DNA of 64,000 bases, taken from an uncultured bacterium. GTDB taxonomy: Bacteria > Oederibacteriota > PGYV01 > Palsa-1178. Positions 17,313 through 26,579 of the stretch are shown here, in pieces. Position 1 is the first letter of the stretch. Every line of letters begins with the position of its first letter. Both the position numbers and the translations under genes were made by a program. The notes below the pieces were generated by a model. That model did no database searches. It worked only from the letters and a program-made list of their open reading frames with translations, and was not told the origin of the DNA. The stretch lies in assembly GCA_937889595.1 (NCBI GenBank), contig CALAOR010000010.1:1-64000 (forward strand). Direction: 5' to 3'.

Positions 17313-17699
17313 ATGCACATAATGGTTGTTGATGATGAAGATGACATCATCAGGCTGACAAGCGCGGTTCTTGAAATGAATAATCATAAGACAACCAGCG
17401 CCTGCTCGGGAAATGAATGCCTGGAAAAATTAAACGCGGGCATTGTGCCTGATATTATACTTCTTGACCTGATGATGCCCGGAATAAGCGGGTATGAAAC
17501 GTGCATGAAGATAAAAACGGACCAAAGGTTCAAAAGGATACCTGTAATAATCTTTTCCGCAAAATCAGGCAGGGATGATATTGAGTACGCATACAGGCTC
17601 GGGATTAACGGTTATATTACGAAACCTTTTGACCCGCAGGACCTGCTTAAGCAGGTTGAAAGGTATGCAAAAGCATTAACCGGGCATGTACCTGACTAA
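17313..17699 (+). CDS. CheY-like single-domain response regulator (copy 2)
   Basis: A 128-residue receiver domain paralogous to the one at 16.3 kb. It has VVDDEDD, the phospho-acceptor Asp in IILLDLMMPG, IIFSAKSG and ITKPFDP, so all switch residues are intact. Differences cluster in helix 1 (residues 18-32) and the last helix, the surfaces that choose kinase and target, which suggests that the two copies now serve different partners. AAGGAG lies 7 bases before ATG. Confidence 0.92.
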   Translation: MHIMVVDDEDDIIRLTSAVLEMNNHKTTSACSGNECLEKLNAGIVPDIILLDLMMPGISGYETCMKIKTDQRFKRIPVIIFSAKSGRDDIEYAYRLGINGYITKPFDPQDLLKQVERYAKALTGHVPD

Positions 17700-17726
17700 A
17701 AGGCACCCGGCCGGAAAGCGGTTTAT

Positions 17727-17936
17727 ATGGAAATAACTGAAGCAAAATTACTCGGGCGTCTGCACAATCGGGATAAGACCAGGGAAAATCTGTTTATATG
17801 TTCCTGCGGCGGAGCAAACTGGATAACGGATCTTAATGAAGGCAACAGGAAGGTTCAATGCAATAAATGCAATAAATCGTATAATCTTGTCAGGAATAAA
17901 AATCTTTATAAGATATTGCATCAGACCGTCAGGTAA
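17727..17936 (+). CDS. Small zinc-ribbon-like protein
   Basis: A 69-residue basic protein with CSCGGANWI and, 20 residues later, QCNKCNKSY. Two Cys pairs of this spacing can hold one Zn. It lies 27 bases after regulator 2 and may share its transcript. No family is recognised; nucleic-acid binding is the usual role of such ribbons. Confidence 0.55.
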   Translation: MEITEAKLLGRLHNRDKTRENLFICSCGGANWITDLNEGNRKVQCNKCNKSYNLVRNKNLYKILHQTVR

Positions 17937-18056
17937 AATTATTCCCGGGCAAAGATATTGGATATGGTTTTATGCCGTCCGGCACAATTAACCCGGCGGA
18001 ATCCGCCCGAAAGCCGGCGACAGGCGGGCATAGACTGCTTAAAACGGGTGGTTACA

Positions 18057-18608
18057 ATGTACAACCTTGAAGATTTGGATCAGGATACAAGACGATATAT
18101 GCTTGAAGTATTTGACAAAGAGGAGTCCGGGGGAAATCCTTACAGAAGCAAAAGTCTGACGCTGACAGGGCAAAAGCATTTTTACGGCTTGATGAAAAAT
18201 GCGATACTGGACGGCAATGAAACAACCTTGGCGCAAAGCCTGAACTATAAGCAATTTTGGAAACATGCGGATTTAAGGGGCAGAAAGATAAATATTTTAT
18301 TAAGCTCAAAAAAGCTTGCGTCTGTGGAATTCAATACCTGGTATGTCAGGGGTTTATCAAGAAGGCTGATAAATGACAAAGAAGAATATTGCGAGATTTA
18401 CAGCGCTGAGCCCGCTTATGTCCCGCGCGGGGACTGCGCGGCCTGCAACGGCAGCATAATAAAAGTCCGGGATGTATACTTTGGGCACCGCGCCAAATAC
18501 TGGCCCAAAAGCAATCCGTCGGCATTTTCAATACCGACGGGGCCTGATTGCCATTATACGATCAGGCGCATAAAAAAACCGGAATGTGTTGAAAATACAA
18601 TTATCTGA
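18057..18608 (+). CDS. Hypothetical protein with Cys pair
   Basis: A 183-residue protein if started at ATG 18057 (MYNLEDLDQ); the frame is open to 17958 but the extension looks non-coding. The N-terminal half is charged and helical. The C-terminal half has GDCAACNGSI and FGHRAKYWP, perhaps half of a metal site. I do not recognise a family. It lies between a zinc-ribbon protein and a methyltransferase, each with its own signals, so context says little. Confidence 0.55.
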   Translation: MYNLEDLDQDTRRYMLEVFDKEESGGNPYRSKSLTLTGQKHFYGLMKNAILDGNETTLAQSLNYKQFWKHADLRGRKINILLSSKKLASVEFNTWYVRGLSRRLINDKEEYCEIYSAEPAYVPRGDCAACNGSIIKVRDVYFGHRAKYWPKSNPSAFSIPTGPDCHYTIRRIKKPECVENTII

Positions 18609-18616
18609 TATATAAT
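18589..18616 (+). promoter_or_regulatory. Promoter for the methyltransferase
   Basis: TTGAAA (18589-18594), 16 bases, TATAAT (18611-18616). It overlaps the end of the preceding gene and lies 75 bases before the next start. Confidence 0.5.
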
Positions 18617-18690
18617 ATTGCCGGTATCCTGCAGGCCTGTTTTAATAAAAAGATCATTGCAGGTGATAACTATATGTTAAAGGATGAAAA

Positions 18691-19434
18691 ATGCTTAAAT
18701 CAAAAGACGCTTTTGGACAGGGCCTTCTGGAATATATGGTCAAGGGCAGTTGCAGCGAGATACTTGAACGTGATGACGGGTTGATGTTCCGTGTGAATAA
18801 AGGCGAGTACTTCACTTCTTATAAAAATTGGCCCATGTTTGAAAAAAACGCGATAAAATCCGCAAAAGGCAGGGTGCTGGATATAGGATGCGGCGCGGGA
18901 AGGCATGGTATTTACCTGCAGGAAAAAGGCCATGACGTGCTGGGCATAGACAACTCGCCTCTGGCGGTTTTCGTCAGCAAAAAGCGTGGTTTTAAAAAAG
19001 TCAGGGAATTGCCCATAGAGAAAATATCCGCCAAACTCGGGAAATTTGACACAATTTTATTGATGGGGCACAATTTCGGGCTTTTCCAGAGCGCGGATAA
19101 GCTGAAGAAGCTGCTTCATAAAATGGACCGGATCACGCCGGCTGACGGTATAATAATAGCGGAATCTTTGGATCCGCACAGGACTCACGGCAGGGATGAA
19201 CTTGAATACAGGAAACGGAATATCGGGGAAGGCAGACTGCCGGGGCATATGCGGATGCGTATTATGATAAAACAAACCATCGGATCCTGGTTTGATTACC
19301 TGTTTGTATCAAAACAGGAAATGGAATATCTGCTTGAAGATACCGGGTGGAGGGTAAGAAAATTTATCGGCGGCATCATGCCTACATATGTGGCGATCAT
19401 GGAAAAGCGGGCGGGATTTAAGATAAGCGGGTAA
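18691..19434 (+). CDS. Class I SAM-dependent methyltransferase
   Basis: A 247-residue Rossmann-fold enzyme. Motif I is VLDIGCGAGRHGIYL (about residue 64), motif II has the acidic GIDNSPLAV, and motif IV is FDTILLMGHNFGLF. It should transfer methyl from S-adenosylmethionine to a small molecule; the acceptor is not evident. AAAGGA lies 7 bases before ATG. It faces a minus-strand gene whose stop is 26 bases away, with no obvious shared terminator. Confidence 0.85.
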   Translation: MLKSKDAFGQGLLEYMVKGSCSEILERDDGLMFRVNKGEYFTSYKNWPMFEKNAIKSAKGRVLDIGCGAGRHGIYLQEKGHDVLGIDNSPLAVFVSKKRGFKKVRELPIEKISAKLGKFDTILLMGHNFGLFQSADKLKKLLHKMDRITPADGIIIAESLDPHRTHGRDELEYRKRNIGEGRLPGHMRMRIMIKQTIGSWFDYLFVSKQEMEYLLEDTGWRVRKFIGGIMPTYVAIMEKRAGFKISG

Positions 19435-19460
19435 AAGAAATTGACCGGGTTCAGGCATAT

Positions 19461-20537
19461 CTATTGAGGAACTGGAGTTGAAGTTCTTGAACCTGCCAAT
19501 ACCGGGGTTATTGCGGGTGGAATGACCGGTTTCATCATTGATATTTTGCGCACCATGCCGCTATAACCGTTACCCTCAGTGCCTGCTGAAACACTCCAAA
19601 CACTGCTGCCGTCAAACACAAGGTCGGATTGCCCTGCGCCTGCCAGGGTGCATAATATCTTACCCGTTTTTTTATCGTGAATATTTACGTTCAGGTCATC
19701 CCCGGCCGTCCATATATAATTGCCGTCATACATTATCGTATTGAGCCCTACGCCCGATGCCCACGTATCAACCAGCGCCCCGGTTGACAGATCATATTTA
19801 AAAATACGGTTGAAAGTCTCGCCGTGCCCGAAAGTATAATCAGATACAAATACAAATGCACCATCCGATACGATCCGGTATGCTGTATATGAATTTGGGG
19901 TTTTATAAGTTGTATACACACCTGTAGCCGTATTTATTTTTGACCAGAATCCCGAACAAGCCGCCAAAACATATTCCTGGCCGCCGCTGCCGGCAAATGT
20001 TAGGCCGTTTACATTTGTTTGCGCGGTTATGGTCATATTTATCCGCCCGGTCGAGGGGTTAAAACACAGGACGATCCCCCCGCTTGCCGGAAGCCCGCAC
20101 CATAGGCGGGCTCCATCCCATATAACTCCCTGTATTCCGCCGCTTCCTGAATTCGCCGGATTGAATATATATGATCTTATTATTTTGCCGGTTGCCGTAT
20201 CAAATTTATTTAATGTCCCGGAAACATCGTAGTTCCCGATCCATAAATAAGCCCCATCCCATGCCATTTGCAGGGTGGATCCATACCCATAGTCCGGCAA
20301 ACTGTATGTGTTAAGCAGTTTCCCGCTGCCCGCTATTTTATACAGATTGTTTTTCCCGCCTATCCAAAAATTATTGCCGTCCCAGCACCCGTAATTCGCC
20401 GCATAAGGAGCTGCCACCGTTGTTATCGGGACAGGACAGGATATAACCGCGCTGCTGTATTCAGTGCCTGCCATTAATCCGAGAACCGCGATAATCAGCG
20501 CAGGCAACTGCTTTTTATAACCGGAGTGTATGGTCAT
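19461..20537 (-). CDS. Secreted beta-propeller protein (NHL/YncE-like)
   Basis: A 358-residue protein. The N-terminus has a hydrophobic signal (LPALIIAVLGLMAG). The body repeats a W-D-G pattern about seven times at roughly 45-residue steps: CWDGNNFWIGGKNNLYK, AWDGAYLWIGNYD, IWDGARLWCGLPA, VSDGAFVFVSDY, MYDGNYIWTAGDD, VFDGSSVWSVS. This fits a six- or seven-bladed propeller. The C-terminus is a short Pro/Thr tail without a clear anchor. It is probably periplasmic or released; the ligand is unknown. Confidence 0.75.
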   Translation of the reverse strand: MTIHSGYKKQLPALIIAVLGLMAGTEYSSAVISCPVPITTVAAPYAANYGCWDGNNFWIGGKNNLYKIAGSGKLLNTYSLPDYGYGSTLQMAWDGAYLWIGNYDVSGTLNKFDTATGKIIRSYIFNPANSGSGGIQGVIWDGARLWCGLPASGGIVLCFNPSTGRINMTITAQTNVNGLTFAGSGGQEYVLAACSGFWSKINTATGVYTTYKTPNSYTAYRIVSDGAFVFVSDYTFGHGETFNRIFKYDLSTGALVDTWASGVGLNTIMYDGNYIWTAGDDLNVNIHDKKTGKILCTLAGAGQSDLVFDGSSVWSVSAGTEGNGYSGMVRKISMMKPVIPPAITPVLAGSRTSTPVPQ

Positions 20538-20584
20538 GCTTATTTTTTACCTTTCATTTGATTTTTAGGTCCCTGGACAACCAG

Positions 20585-20613
20585 ATTATATTATTATACA
20601 ACGTCCCTGTAAA
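20585..20613 (-). promoter_or_regulatory. Minus-strand promoter for the secreted propeller
   Basis: On the minus strand, TTTACA (20613-20608), 17 bases, TATAAT (20590-20585). A GAAAGG ribosome site lies nearer the start at 20537. Confidence 0.55.
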
Positions 20614-20776
20614 AAATGGAATATTTTTAAACATAAGCACATGCGGGCTGGAACAGACCCAACATTATCTTTCATTTTCCGGCCTTCTTTGGTATTATGC
20701 TATCAGGAAACAGGATAAAAAATAATAGGCTGTTTTGTTACGGAATAAGTCAACCTATCAAAGGGAGTATTTGCGC

Positions 20777-21619
20777 ATGGCCGTATATTTTTTCCTGCTT
20801 TGGATCCTGTTTATAATGATCTACGAGATAATCATGGGCGTTTTTGACCACCTCAAGGAAGGTTTTTGGGGCTATTATGACCGTATTACGGAGCGTATCG
20901 ACAGGTATACCGTTGATGCAGCCATATACGGGCAGGATGAGCTTCTGGTCAAGACGCTCAATAAGCAAAAGCAGGAACTTGAAGACATCATGAGTCAGTA
21001 TGTTTTTTACCGGTTCTGCGAGCGCATATCTGTTTACTTGACCCAGGTCGACACCGTCATTATATTCTGTGTTTCCATAGCAACCGTCATTTTTGTCCAT
21101 TCAGCGCTTATACTTAAGGAATACCTTTGGCTCGGCGTATGGCTTACGGCTTACGTCGTTTACATGTGGCAGGAAGTGTCGGGGTCTTTTATCAGGTTTG
21201 AAATATGGGCCACGAACCTGTTCTTGAAACAGTACAAAGTGCTTTCGCGCTCGGGAACGGCCGAGGCCATAGTTGATTCCAAGAAACACAATAAGATTAT
21301 TCTCCGGCAGATGTATCTGTTCCTGATACTGCCTGTTTCTTTGATCGCGCTTGCTTTAATGCAGCATTTCATCATATACCCACTGCTGCCAAAACTACCT
21401 TTTGAGCTTCAAAGCGAGATATTCATATCCTGGTTCGTGTTCATGCTCTGCGGAAGTATTTTTGTCGTCGTCATACCGATCTTTCTTGATCTGGTGTTAA
21501 ATGCCAGGCTTAAGATCAGGCTGGAAATGCTTTCCGACGTGCATTACGCGGTTTATATTTATCTATTCTTAACTCTGCTTCTGTCCACGATAATGTCGAT
21601 CGCGAAGTACACGATATAA
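20777..21619 (+). CDS. Polytopic membrane protein of unknown function
   Basis: A 280-residue protein starting at ATG 20777, chosen because AAGGGAG lies 9 bases upstream; TTG 20735 is open but lacks a ribosome site. There are about six membrane segments: FFLLWILFIMIYEII at the start, a long amphipathic cytoplasmic-like stretch (residues 25-85), then four to five segments from residue 90. I recognise no family. It is followed 36 bases later by an SdpI-like protein and may be co-transcribed with it. Confidence 0.65.
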   Translation: MAVYFFLLWILFIMIYEIIMGVFDHLKEGFWGYYDRITERIDRYTVDAAIYGQDELLVKTLNKQKQELEDIMSQYVFYRFCERISVYLTQVDTVIIFCVSIATVIFVHSALILKEYLWLGVWLTAYVVYMWQEVSGSFIRFEIWATNLFLKQYKVLSRSGTAEAIVDSKKHNKIILRQMYLFLILPVSLIALALMQHFIIYPLLPKLPFELQSEIFISWFVFMLCGSIFVVVIPIFLDLVLNARLKIRLEMLSDVHYAVYIYLFLTLLLSTIMSIAKYTI

Positions 21620-21655
21620 ATAGCGATTACAAATCAAACAAAAAGGGACGTATTC

Positions 21656-22291
21656 ATGAAACTCAGGAAAGGCGAAATAATATCAATTTTAATCCTGGCT
21701 GTATTTTATGCCGCGGTTTTTTATCTCATGCCAATTATGCCGGATAAGATGATCAGCCACTGGGGGATAAGCGGGCAGGCAAATGGGTGGATGCTCAAGG
21801 TGCCCGCCATGCTTATTATGCCCGTGCTCGGTACTATAATTGTTTTTTTATTCCTTGTGTTGACACGGCTTGAACCAGCCAAAACCGGCATAGAAAGTTT
21901 CGCGTCTGCTTTTGACGCGTTTGTAAATATATTACTTCTGTTCCTGGTGTATATTTCCGGGCTTATGGCGGCCGCAAACCTGAACGTGAAGTTTGATATG
22001 GCCGCGGCTTTTGCTCCCGCTTTTGCGGGATTATTATATGCGGTAAGCCTGATCATGGAAAGATCAAAGCCCAATTATATAATAGGAATAAGGACAAAAG
22101 AAACATTGAACGACCCTGAAGTCTGGGCAAAGGTACACGGCAAAGCCGGGGAACTTTTCAGGTACTGCGCGCTGATATCGCTTGGAGGCCTGTTTTTTCC
22201 CAGGCTGCTTGTGTTATTTATGGTTGTGCCTTTGTTCGTAACCACGGTTTACCTCGCGTCGTACGCGAAAAAGATATCAAAGCCGTTGTAG
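21656..22291 (+). CDS. SdpI/DUF1648-type membrane protein
   Basis: A 211-residue protein with six membrane segments. DUF1648 is visible near residues 20-60 (MPDKMISHWGISGQANGW), and the SdpI signature follows at 140-165 (GIRTKETLNDPEVWAKVH). In Bacillus SdpI gives immunity to the SdpC toxin and signals to a repressor; most homologues have unknown roles. No toxin or repressor gene lies beside it. AAAGGGA precedes ATG by 8 bases. Confidence 0.8.
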   Translation: MKLRKGEIISILILAVFYAAVFYLMPIMPDKMISHWGISGQANGWMLKVPAMLIMPVLGTIIVFLFLVLTRLEPAKTGIESFASAFDAFVNILLLFLVYISGLMAAANLNVKFDMAAAFAPAFAGLLYAVSLIMERSKPNYIIGIRTKETLNDPEVWAKVHGKAGELFRYCALISLGGLFFPRLLVLFMVVPLFVTTVYLASYAKKISKPL

Positions 22292-22317
22292 GCAAAATGT
22301 TTAATTAGTAATTATCC

Positions 22318-24537
22318 TTATTTAAGCCCTTCCAAGATCACAACCGCGCCCTGCTTGTCTATCGGGCTGTTGTTGTTCCCGCATTTGGGGCTGTAGACGC
22401 AGTATGGGCATCCGTCTTCGCATCCGCAGTTTTTTACAAGTTCATAAGTGTTTGTCACCAGTGCGGGAAATATGTCGAACAGTTTGTCCGCAATGCCTAT
22501 GCCTCCGGCATAACCGTCATATATGAATATTACAGGGTTGCCGTCGTCGTAAACTGGGTATGACCTGCCGCCTATGTCGTTCCTGTCGCACATGGCGAAT
22601 AACGGGGACAGCGCTATAAGCGCGTGTTCCGCTGCGTGGATGGCGCCGTCAAAATCAAGTTTTTTGTCCTTAACGGCCCTTATTGCCGATGACGGTAGCT
22701 CTATCCATACTGCCTGGGTGCTGAATGTGAGGGGAGGCAGGAATAAGTTGTCGTAAGACAATACTTTACCGGATTTTTTGGTTTTATACGATTTGTACAT
22801 CTCTGTTACGGTAACGTCGCCAAACCGCAGTTTAAAATTGTCATAGTCCTTCGATTTTCTGACTTTCAGGATCTTTACCTCCTCATCCTTCATTACCTCG
22901 GTATAATGTTCCACTTCTTCTTTGACCGCGTGAGCCACGCCTTCTTCAAGGTTCAGTTCTTTTATAACATAAGTTTCACCGTTATAAAGATGAACGGCTC
23001 CGGCATGGGCCTCGTTATAGGCCCGTGAAATTGAGATCTCCTCAAGTATCCTTCCGCCCACCTTTATCTTTATATTGCCGCCGCCTATGGAATCCAGGGC
23101 AACCACGTCCTGCGGACGCCTGCTGCCCGAGTAGATCAAACCGCGGGGCGTCCTGGTCACTATGCCCTGGTCTATAAAGGTTTCCACGAACGGTTCAGTG
23201 TCGATATCCCCGAATATCCTTGCGCTCTCTGCCATGGATTCTGATATGGCGCAGAGCACGTGGCCGGCGATTATTTCCGGATTTTCCGTTGATATGACCG
23301 CATTCTCGAAATTTCGCGACGTCAGTATCTGCGGGTTCCTCAGGATATATTTCTGCATGGCGTCCTCGTGCGGCAGGAAAAATATGGCCGCATCCTGCAT
23401 TTTCCTTCCGGCCCGGCCGGCCTGCTGCCAGAAAGACGAGATTGAACCGGGATAACCGGATAATATTATCACGTCAAGATTTCCTATGTCTATGCCGAGC
23501 TCAAGCGCGTTAGTGGAAACAACACCCTTGATGGTCCCGTTTTTAAGCCTGTTTTCTATATCGCGCCTTACCTCGGAGGGGTACCCGGCGCGGTATGAAA
23601 GTATTTCCACGGATTTATCCTCGGCATTGGCCCACTTGCGTATAAGCTCGCTCATCCTGCGCGACGCCACAAAGCCGAGCGTCTGGAACCCGTTTTTGGC
23701 GCAATATAAAAGTATATCTTTTGTCTGGGTGTGGACCGATTTTTCAGGAAAAAAAGATGAGTCCCACAGGACCAGGTGTTTTTCCGGGGAAGGGGAGCCG
23801 GACCGGCTTACGACGCTGAACTGCTCGCCTGTCAGTTTTTCTATGAATTCATCCGCGTTGGCGATCGATGCCGTGGACGCGATGAACTGCGGCGTGGCGC
23901 CGTATATTTTAAGGACCCGTTTTAAACGGCGCATCAAAAACGCTATGTTTGAACCGAAAATCCCCTTATACCTGTGGGCCTCGTCTATGATTATATATTT
24001 CAGGTTTTTATAAAATCTTTTCCATTTCGGGTGATAAGTCAGCACATGATGGAGTTCATACGGGTTCGTGATTATAATATTTGCTTTTTCCCTTAAGTGT
24101 TTTTTTAGGTCCGATTCGGTATCCCCGTCATATATGCCTGCTTCAAACTTTATGCCTGATTTTTGCTTCATTTCCTTTAATGTGTTTAATTGGTCATTGG
24201 ACAGGGCTTTGGCCGGGTATATGTAGAGCGCGGTCGCGTCTTTGTCTTCGGCGATCTTTTCCAGAACGGGGATGTTAAATCCAAGCGTCTTGCCTGACGC
24301 GGTGGGCGTGGTTATTATAACATTTTGACCCGCCCGGGCCAATGCTATTGCTTCCGCCTGGTGCGTATACAAGTGTTCAATGCCGCAAAGGCTGAGGTAT
24401 TTGCCTATGTCCGGGTTTAAAGGCGGGTCCGGGGCATAATCCGGCTCTATGGAAGGAATGCCTATTACCCCGGTTATTTGTTTGTTATAGAATCTTTGTT
24501 CCTGTATTTCCTTTATGAGTTCTTTTATACTATCCAT
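22318..24537 (-). CDS. mrfA: DEAD/DEAH helicase with C-terminal zinc cluster (MrfA/YprA-like)
   Basis: A 739-residue superfamily 2 helicase. Motif I is TPTASGKTLG (about residue 78), motif II is IIIDEAHRYKG, motif III is STASIAN and motif VI is QQAGRAGRK. The DUF1998-type C-terminus ends with four Cys in CGCEDGCPYCVYSPKCG. In Bacillus the partner pair MrfA-MrfB forms an excision pathway for mitomycin adducts. Here the start overlaps the stop of the exonuclease gene by 13 bases, the same pairing. Length matches the family. The symbol is by homology of domains and context. Confidence 0.82.
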   Translation of the reverse strand: MDSIKELIKEIQEQRFYNKQITGVIGIPSIEPDYAPDPPLNPDIGKYLSLCGIEHLYTHQAEAIALARAGQNVIITTPTASGKTLGFNIPVLEKIAEDKDATALYIYPAKALSNDQLNTLKEMKQKSGIKFEAGIYDGDTESDLKKHLREKANIIITNPYELHHVLTYHPKWKRFYKNLKYIIIDEAHRYKGIFGSNIAFLMRRLKRVLKIYGATPQFIASTASIANADEFIEKLTGEQFSVVSRSGSPSPEKHLVLWDSSFFPEKSVHTQTKDILLYCAKNGFQTLGFVASRRMSELIRKWANAEDKSVEILSYRAGYPSEVRRDIENRLKNGTIKGVVSTNALELGIDIGNLDVIILSGYPGSISSFWQQAGRAGRKMQDAAIFFLPHEDAMQKYILRNPQILTSRNFENAVISTENPEIIAGHVLCAISESMAESARIFGDIDTEPFVETFIDQGIVTRTPRGLIYSGSRRPQDVVALDSIGGGNIKIKVGGRILEEISISRAYNEAHAGAVHLYNGETYVIKELNLEEGVAHAVKEEVEHYTEVMKDEEVKILKVRKSKDYDNFKLRFGDVTVTEMYKSYKTKKSGKVLSYDNLFLPPLTFSTQAVWIELPSSAIRAVKDKKLDFDGAIHAAEHALIALSPLFAMCDRNDIGGRSYPVYDDGNPVIFIYDGYAGGIGIADKLFDIFPALVTNTYELVKNCGCEDGCPYCVYSPKCGNNNSPIDKQGAVVILEGLK

Positions 24538-25487
24538 CTTTCGGTTAAACGCTCCATCAGCATGACAAGCGCGTAAATATCCTCGCGGTTGTGGTAGATT
24601 ATAGGCTCTATATACTTGGGATCCAAAGTGCGCACGTAATTTTCAAAGTAAACCTGTATCTCCGACCCGTCTATATCGCCCTCGCGTTCCTTGCCTAAAA
24701 CCTGCGCTTCCATGGCCTTTAATCTGTAGGAATCAAACTCGCGTTTGTAACAGCACCTGGAAAAGTGAAGGAGGTCAAAGTTATGGAGCTCCAGGATGTC
24801 GTTGGCATAGCCGGTGTTGCCATGGTAGGAAATCCTGCCGTCAATAAAGGGGATATCAAAGCTACGTCCGTTATAGGTGACAAAGGCTTTTTTGCCGGGC
24901 AGGAGTTTGCCGAATTCTTCGAGTACCTCGTACTCGGCGGCGTCGGTTAAGCATGTGAATTGTTTTACCGTGAATTTGCTTCCTTCAAAATATCCCGCGC
25001 CTATTTCAATGATAGAGGTCTCAAAAAAAAGGGATTTGGTCTCTATGTCGACAAATAAAAGTTCTTCGGGCCTGAAAAAAGACAAAAGCAGGTAATAAAG
25101 CCTGTGTGAAGGGGAGAAACGCGATGAAAGGACTTCCTTTACAGCGTGTATGTCCTTATCCAGCGCCGACAGTATGAACCCGGCTTCTTCCCTGAACCTG
25201 TCATGCCGTACCGCGTCTTTCAGGTCTTTGATCCCGCAGGCGAGTATTTTTTCAGCTTTTTTATCGCGGATACCGTATAGAAGCTCCAGGGTTTTATTAT
25301 AAGCGTTGTTAAATATGTCCCGTTCTGGAAGGCCGAAACCCTTAAATTCCCTTGAGTTTGTGGTTATAAGGAACTTCACGTTATTCCTGGATATGACCTC
25401 TCCGGGCAGTTCGCGGGACTGTTTTTTTTCCTTCTGTTTGTCGGAGAAATCCTTGAATTTATTTAAAAATTTGTGGTCGATTTCCAT
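24525..25487 (-). CDS. mrfB: RNase H-fold 3'-5' exonuclease (MrfB/YprB-like)
   Basis: A 320-residue protein. A charged, helical N-terminal region (1-140) is followed by a DEDDh exonuclease domain: LLFVDIETKSL (Asp147, Glu149), TYNGRSFDIPFI (Asp) and HNREDIYAL (His and Asp four apart). This is the layout of YprB/MrfB, which acts with the MrfA helicase to remove DNA lesions. It is first in a two-gene minus-strand operon, with ATG 176 bases from rpsF reading the other way; the shared gap must hold both promoters. Confidence 0.78.
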   Translation of the reverse strand: MEIDHKFLNKFKDFSDKQKEKKQSRELPGEVISRNNVKFLITTNSREFKGFGLPERDIFNNAYNKTLELLYGIRDKKAEKILACGIKDLKDAVRHDRFREEAGFILSALDKDIHAVKEVLSSRFSPSHRLYYLLLSFFRPEELLFVDIETKSLFFETSIIEIGAGYFEGSKFTVKQFTCLTDAAEYEVLEEFGKLLPGKKAFVTYNGRSFDIPFIDGRISYHGNTGYANDILELHNFDLLHFSRCCYKREFDSYRLKAMEAQVLGKEREGDIDGSEIQVYFENYVRTLDPKYIEPIIYHNREDIYALVMLMERLTERWIV

Positions 25488-25539
25488 AGTGTGAGAATAG
25501 CATAATTAAAGGCGAAAAACAAATCATTTGGTCATAAAA

Positions 25540-25569
25540 TTGTTGTTGCATTAAAACTCTAATTATGAT
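25540..25569 (+). promoter_or_regulatory. Candidate promoter for the rpsF operon
   Basis: TTGTTG (25540-25545), 18 bases, TATGAT (25564-25569). The leader that follows holds a hairpin, tagggac (25600-25606) with gtcccta (25613-25619). S6-S18 autoregulation often uses such leaders, but its conserved CCG bulge was not seen. Confidence 0.35.
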
Positions 25570-25663
25570 ATTTTATTTCCTCACTGCTTATTTTGCAGGT
25601 AGGGACTTTGCTGTCCCTATGGTTGTTTAAAAAAGGCTAAGAATTGAAAGGAGATTCAGACTT

Positions 25664-26125
25664 ATGGTAAAAATGTATGAAGCTATTATTTTCCTGAAAC
25701 CCACTTTATCCGAGGCTGAAATTGCGGCAATTACCGCGAAGATAAAGACCTATATTTCAGAGGGTAAGGGCGAAATTCTTGAAGAAAAAAAGGCGGAAAA
25801 GAAACGCCTCCCTTTTATTGTAAAAAAGACAAGGGATGCTTTTCACTGCTATTTCAAATTCTCGGCGGATTCGACCGTAATTAACACTATCAAGGACAGG
25901 ATCAGGCTTATTGAGGGCATAAACAGGCTGACCGTGGCCAACGCGTCCTCGACCGTTAAGTTCCCGGAAAAGGCAAGAAAGAAAAAAGAAGCGCCCGCAT
26001 CCGCGGCCGCCGCACCTTCCGCACCCGCTGCTGCACCCGCGGTTGCACCAGTTGTTGCACCCGCTGCTCCTGCAGCGCCGGCAGCACCCGCGCCTGAAGC
26101 CGCTCCAAAAGAAACACGGGCTTAA
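25664..26125 (+). CDS. rpsF: 30S ribosomal protein S6
   Basis: A 153-residue protein. Residues 1-100 are the S6 fold (MYEAIIFLKPTLSEAEI, later KKRLPFIVKK and IRLIEGINRL). S6 binds 16S rRNA with S18, whose gene lies two downstream. Residues 108-153 are an Ala/Pro/Val-rich tail ending PKETRA, about 45 residues longer than usual, probably disordered. AAAGGAG lies 10 bases before ATG. It opens the S6-SSB-S18-L9-DnaB block, a conserved order in bacteria. Confidence 0.95.
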   Translation: MVKMYEAIIFLKPTLSEAEIAAITAKIKTYISEGKGEILEEKKAEKKRLPFIVKKTRDAFHCYFKFSADSTVINTIKDRIRLIEGINRLTVANASSTVKFPEKARKKKEAPASAAAAPSAPAAAPAVAPVVAPAAPAAPAAPAPEAAPKETRA

Positions 26126-26154
26126 GTAAATACATATAGGGGCAAAGACCAGTC

Positions 26155-26565
26155 ATGGCAAATTTAAACAGGGTACTGCTGATGGGCAACCTGACAAGGG
26201 ACTTAGAGATAAAATACGGAAAAAACGGACAGCCTGTCACCAATTTAAGGCTGGCTGTGAACAGAACATACATGACGCAGTCCGGTGAAAAGAAAGAGGA
26301 AGTCTGTTATGTGACGGTTGTTGTATGGGGCAAGCAGGCTGAGTCCTGCCATACCTACCTGAAAAAAGGTTCGGCAATATTTGTTGAAGGAAGGCTCCAG
26401 TACAGGCAGTGGGAAGCTGAAGGCGGAGAAAAGAAGAATGTCCTTGAGGTTGTAGCCGAGAGGGTGCAATTTCTTGATAAAAAGAAAAAAGAAGGCGAAG
26501 CGGCGCAGGAACATACGGATGAGTCCCCTGAAACGCCGCCGCCGGCTGATGAACAGCCATTTTGA
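26155..26565 (+). CDS. ssb: Single-stranded DNA-binding protein
   Basis: A 136-residue OB-fold protein (MANLNRVLLMGNLTRDLEI ... VEGRLQYRQWEAEGGEKKN) that coats single-stranded DNA. The short tail ends in acidic DEQPF, the docking peptide for repair and replication partners. It sits between rpsF and rpsR as in many bacteria. Confidence 0.95.
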   Translation: MANLNRVLLMGNLTRDLEIKYGKNGQPVTNLRLAVNRTYMTQSGEKKEEVCYVTVVVWGKQAESCHTYLKKGSAIFVEGRLQYRQWEAEGGEKKNVLEVVAERVQFLDKKKKEGEAAQEHTDESPETPPPADEQPF

Positions 26566-26579
26566 GGAGGATATAATTA

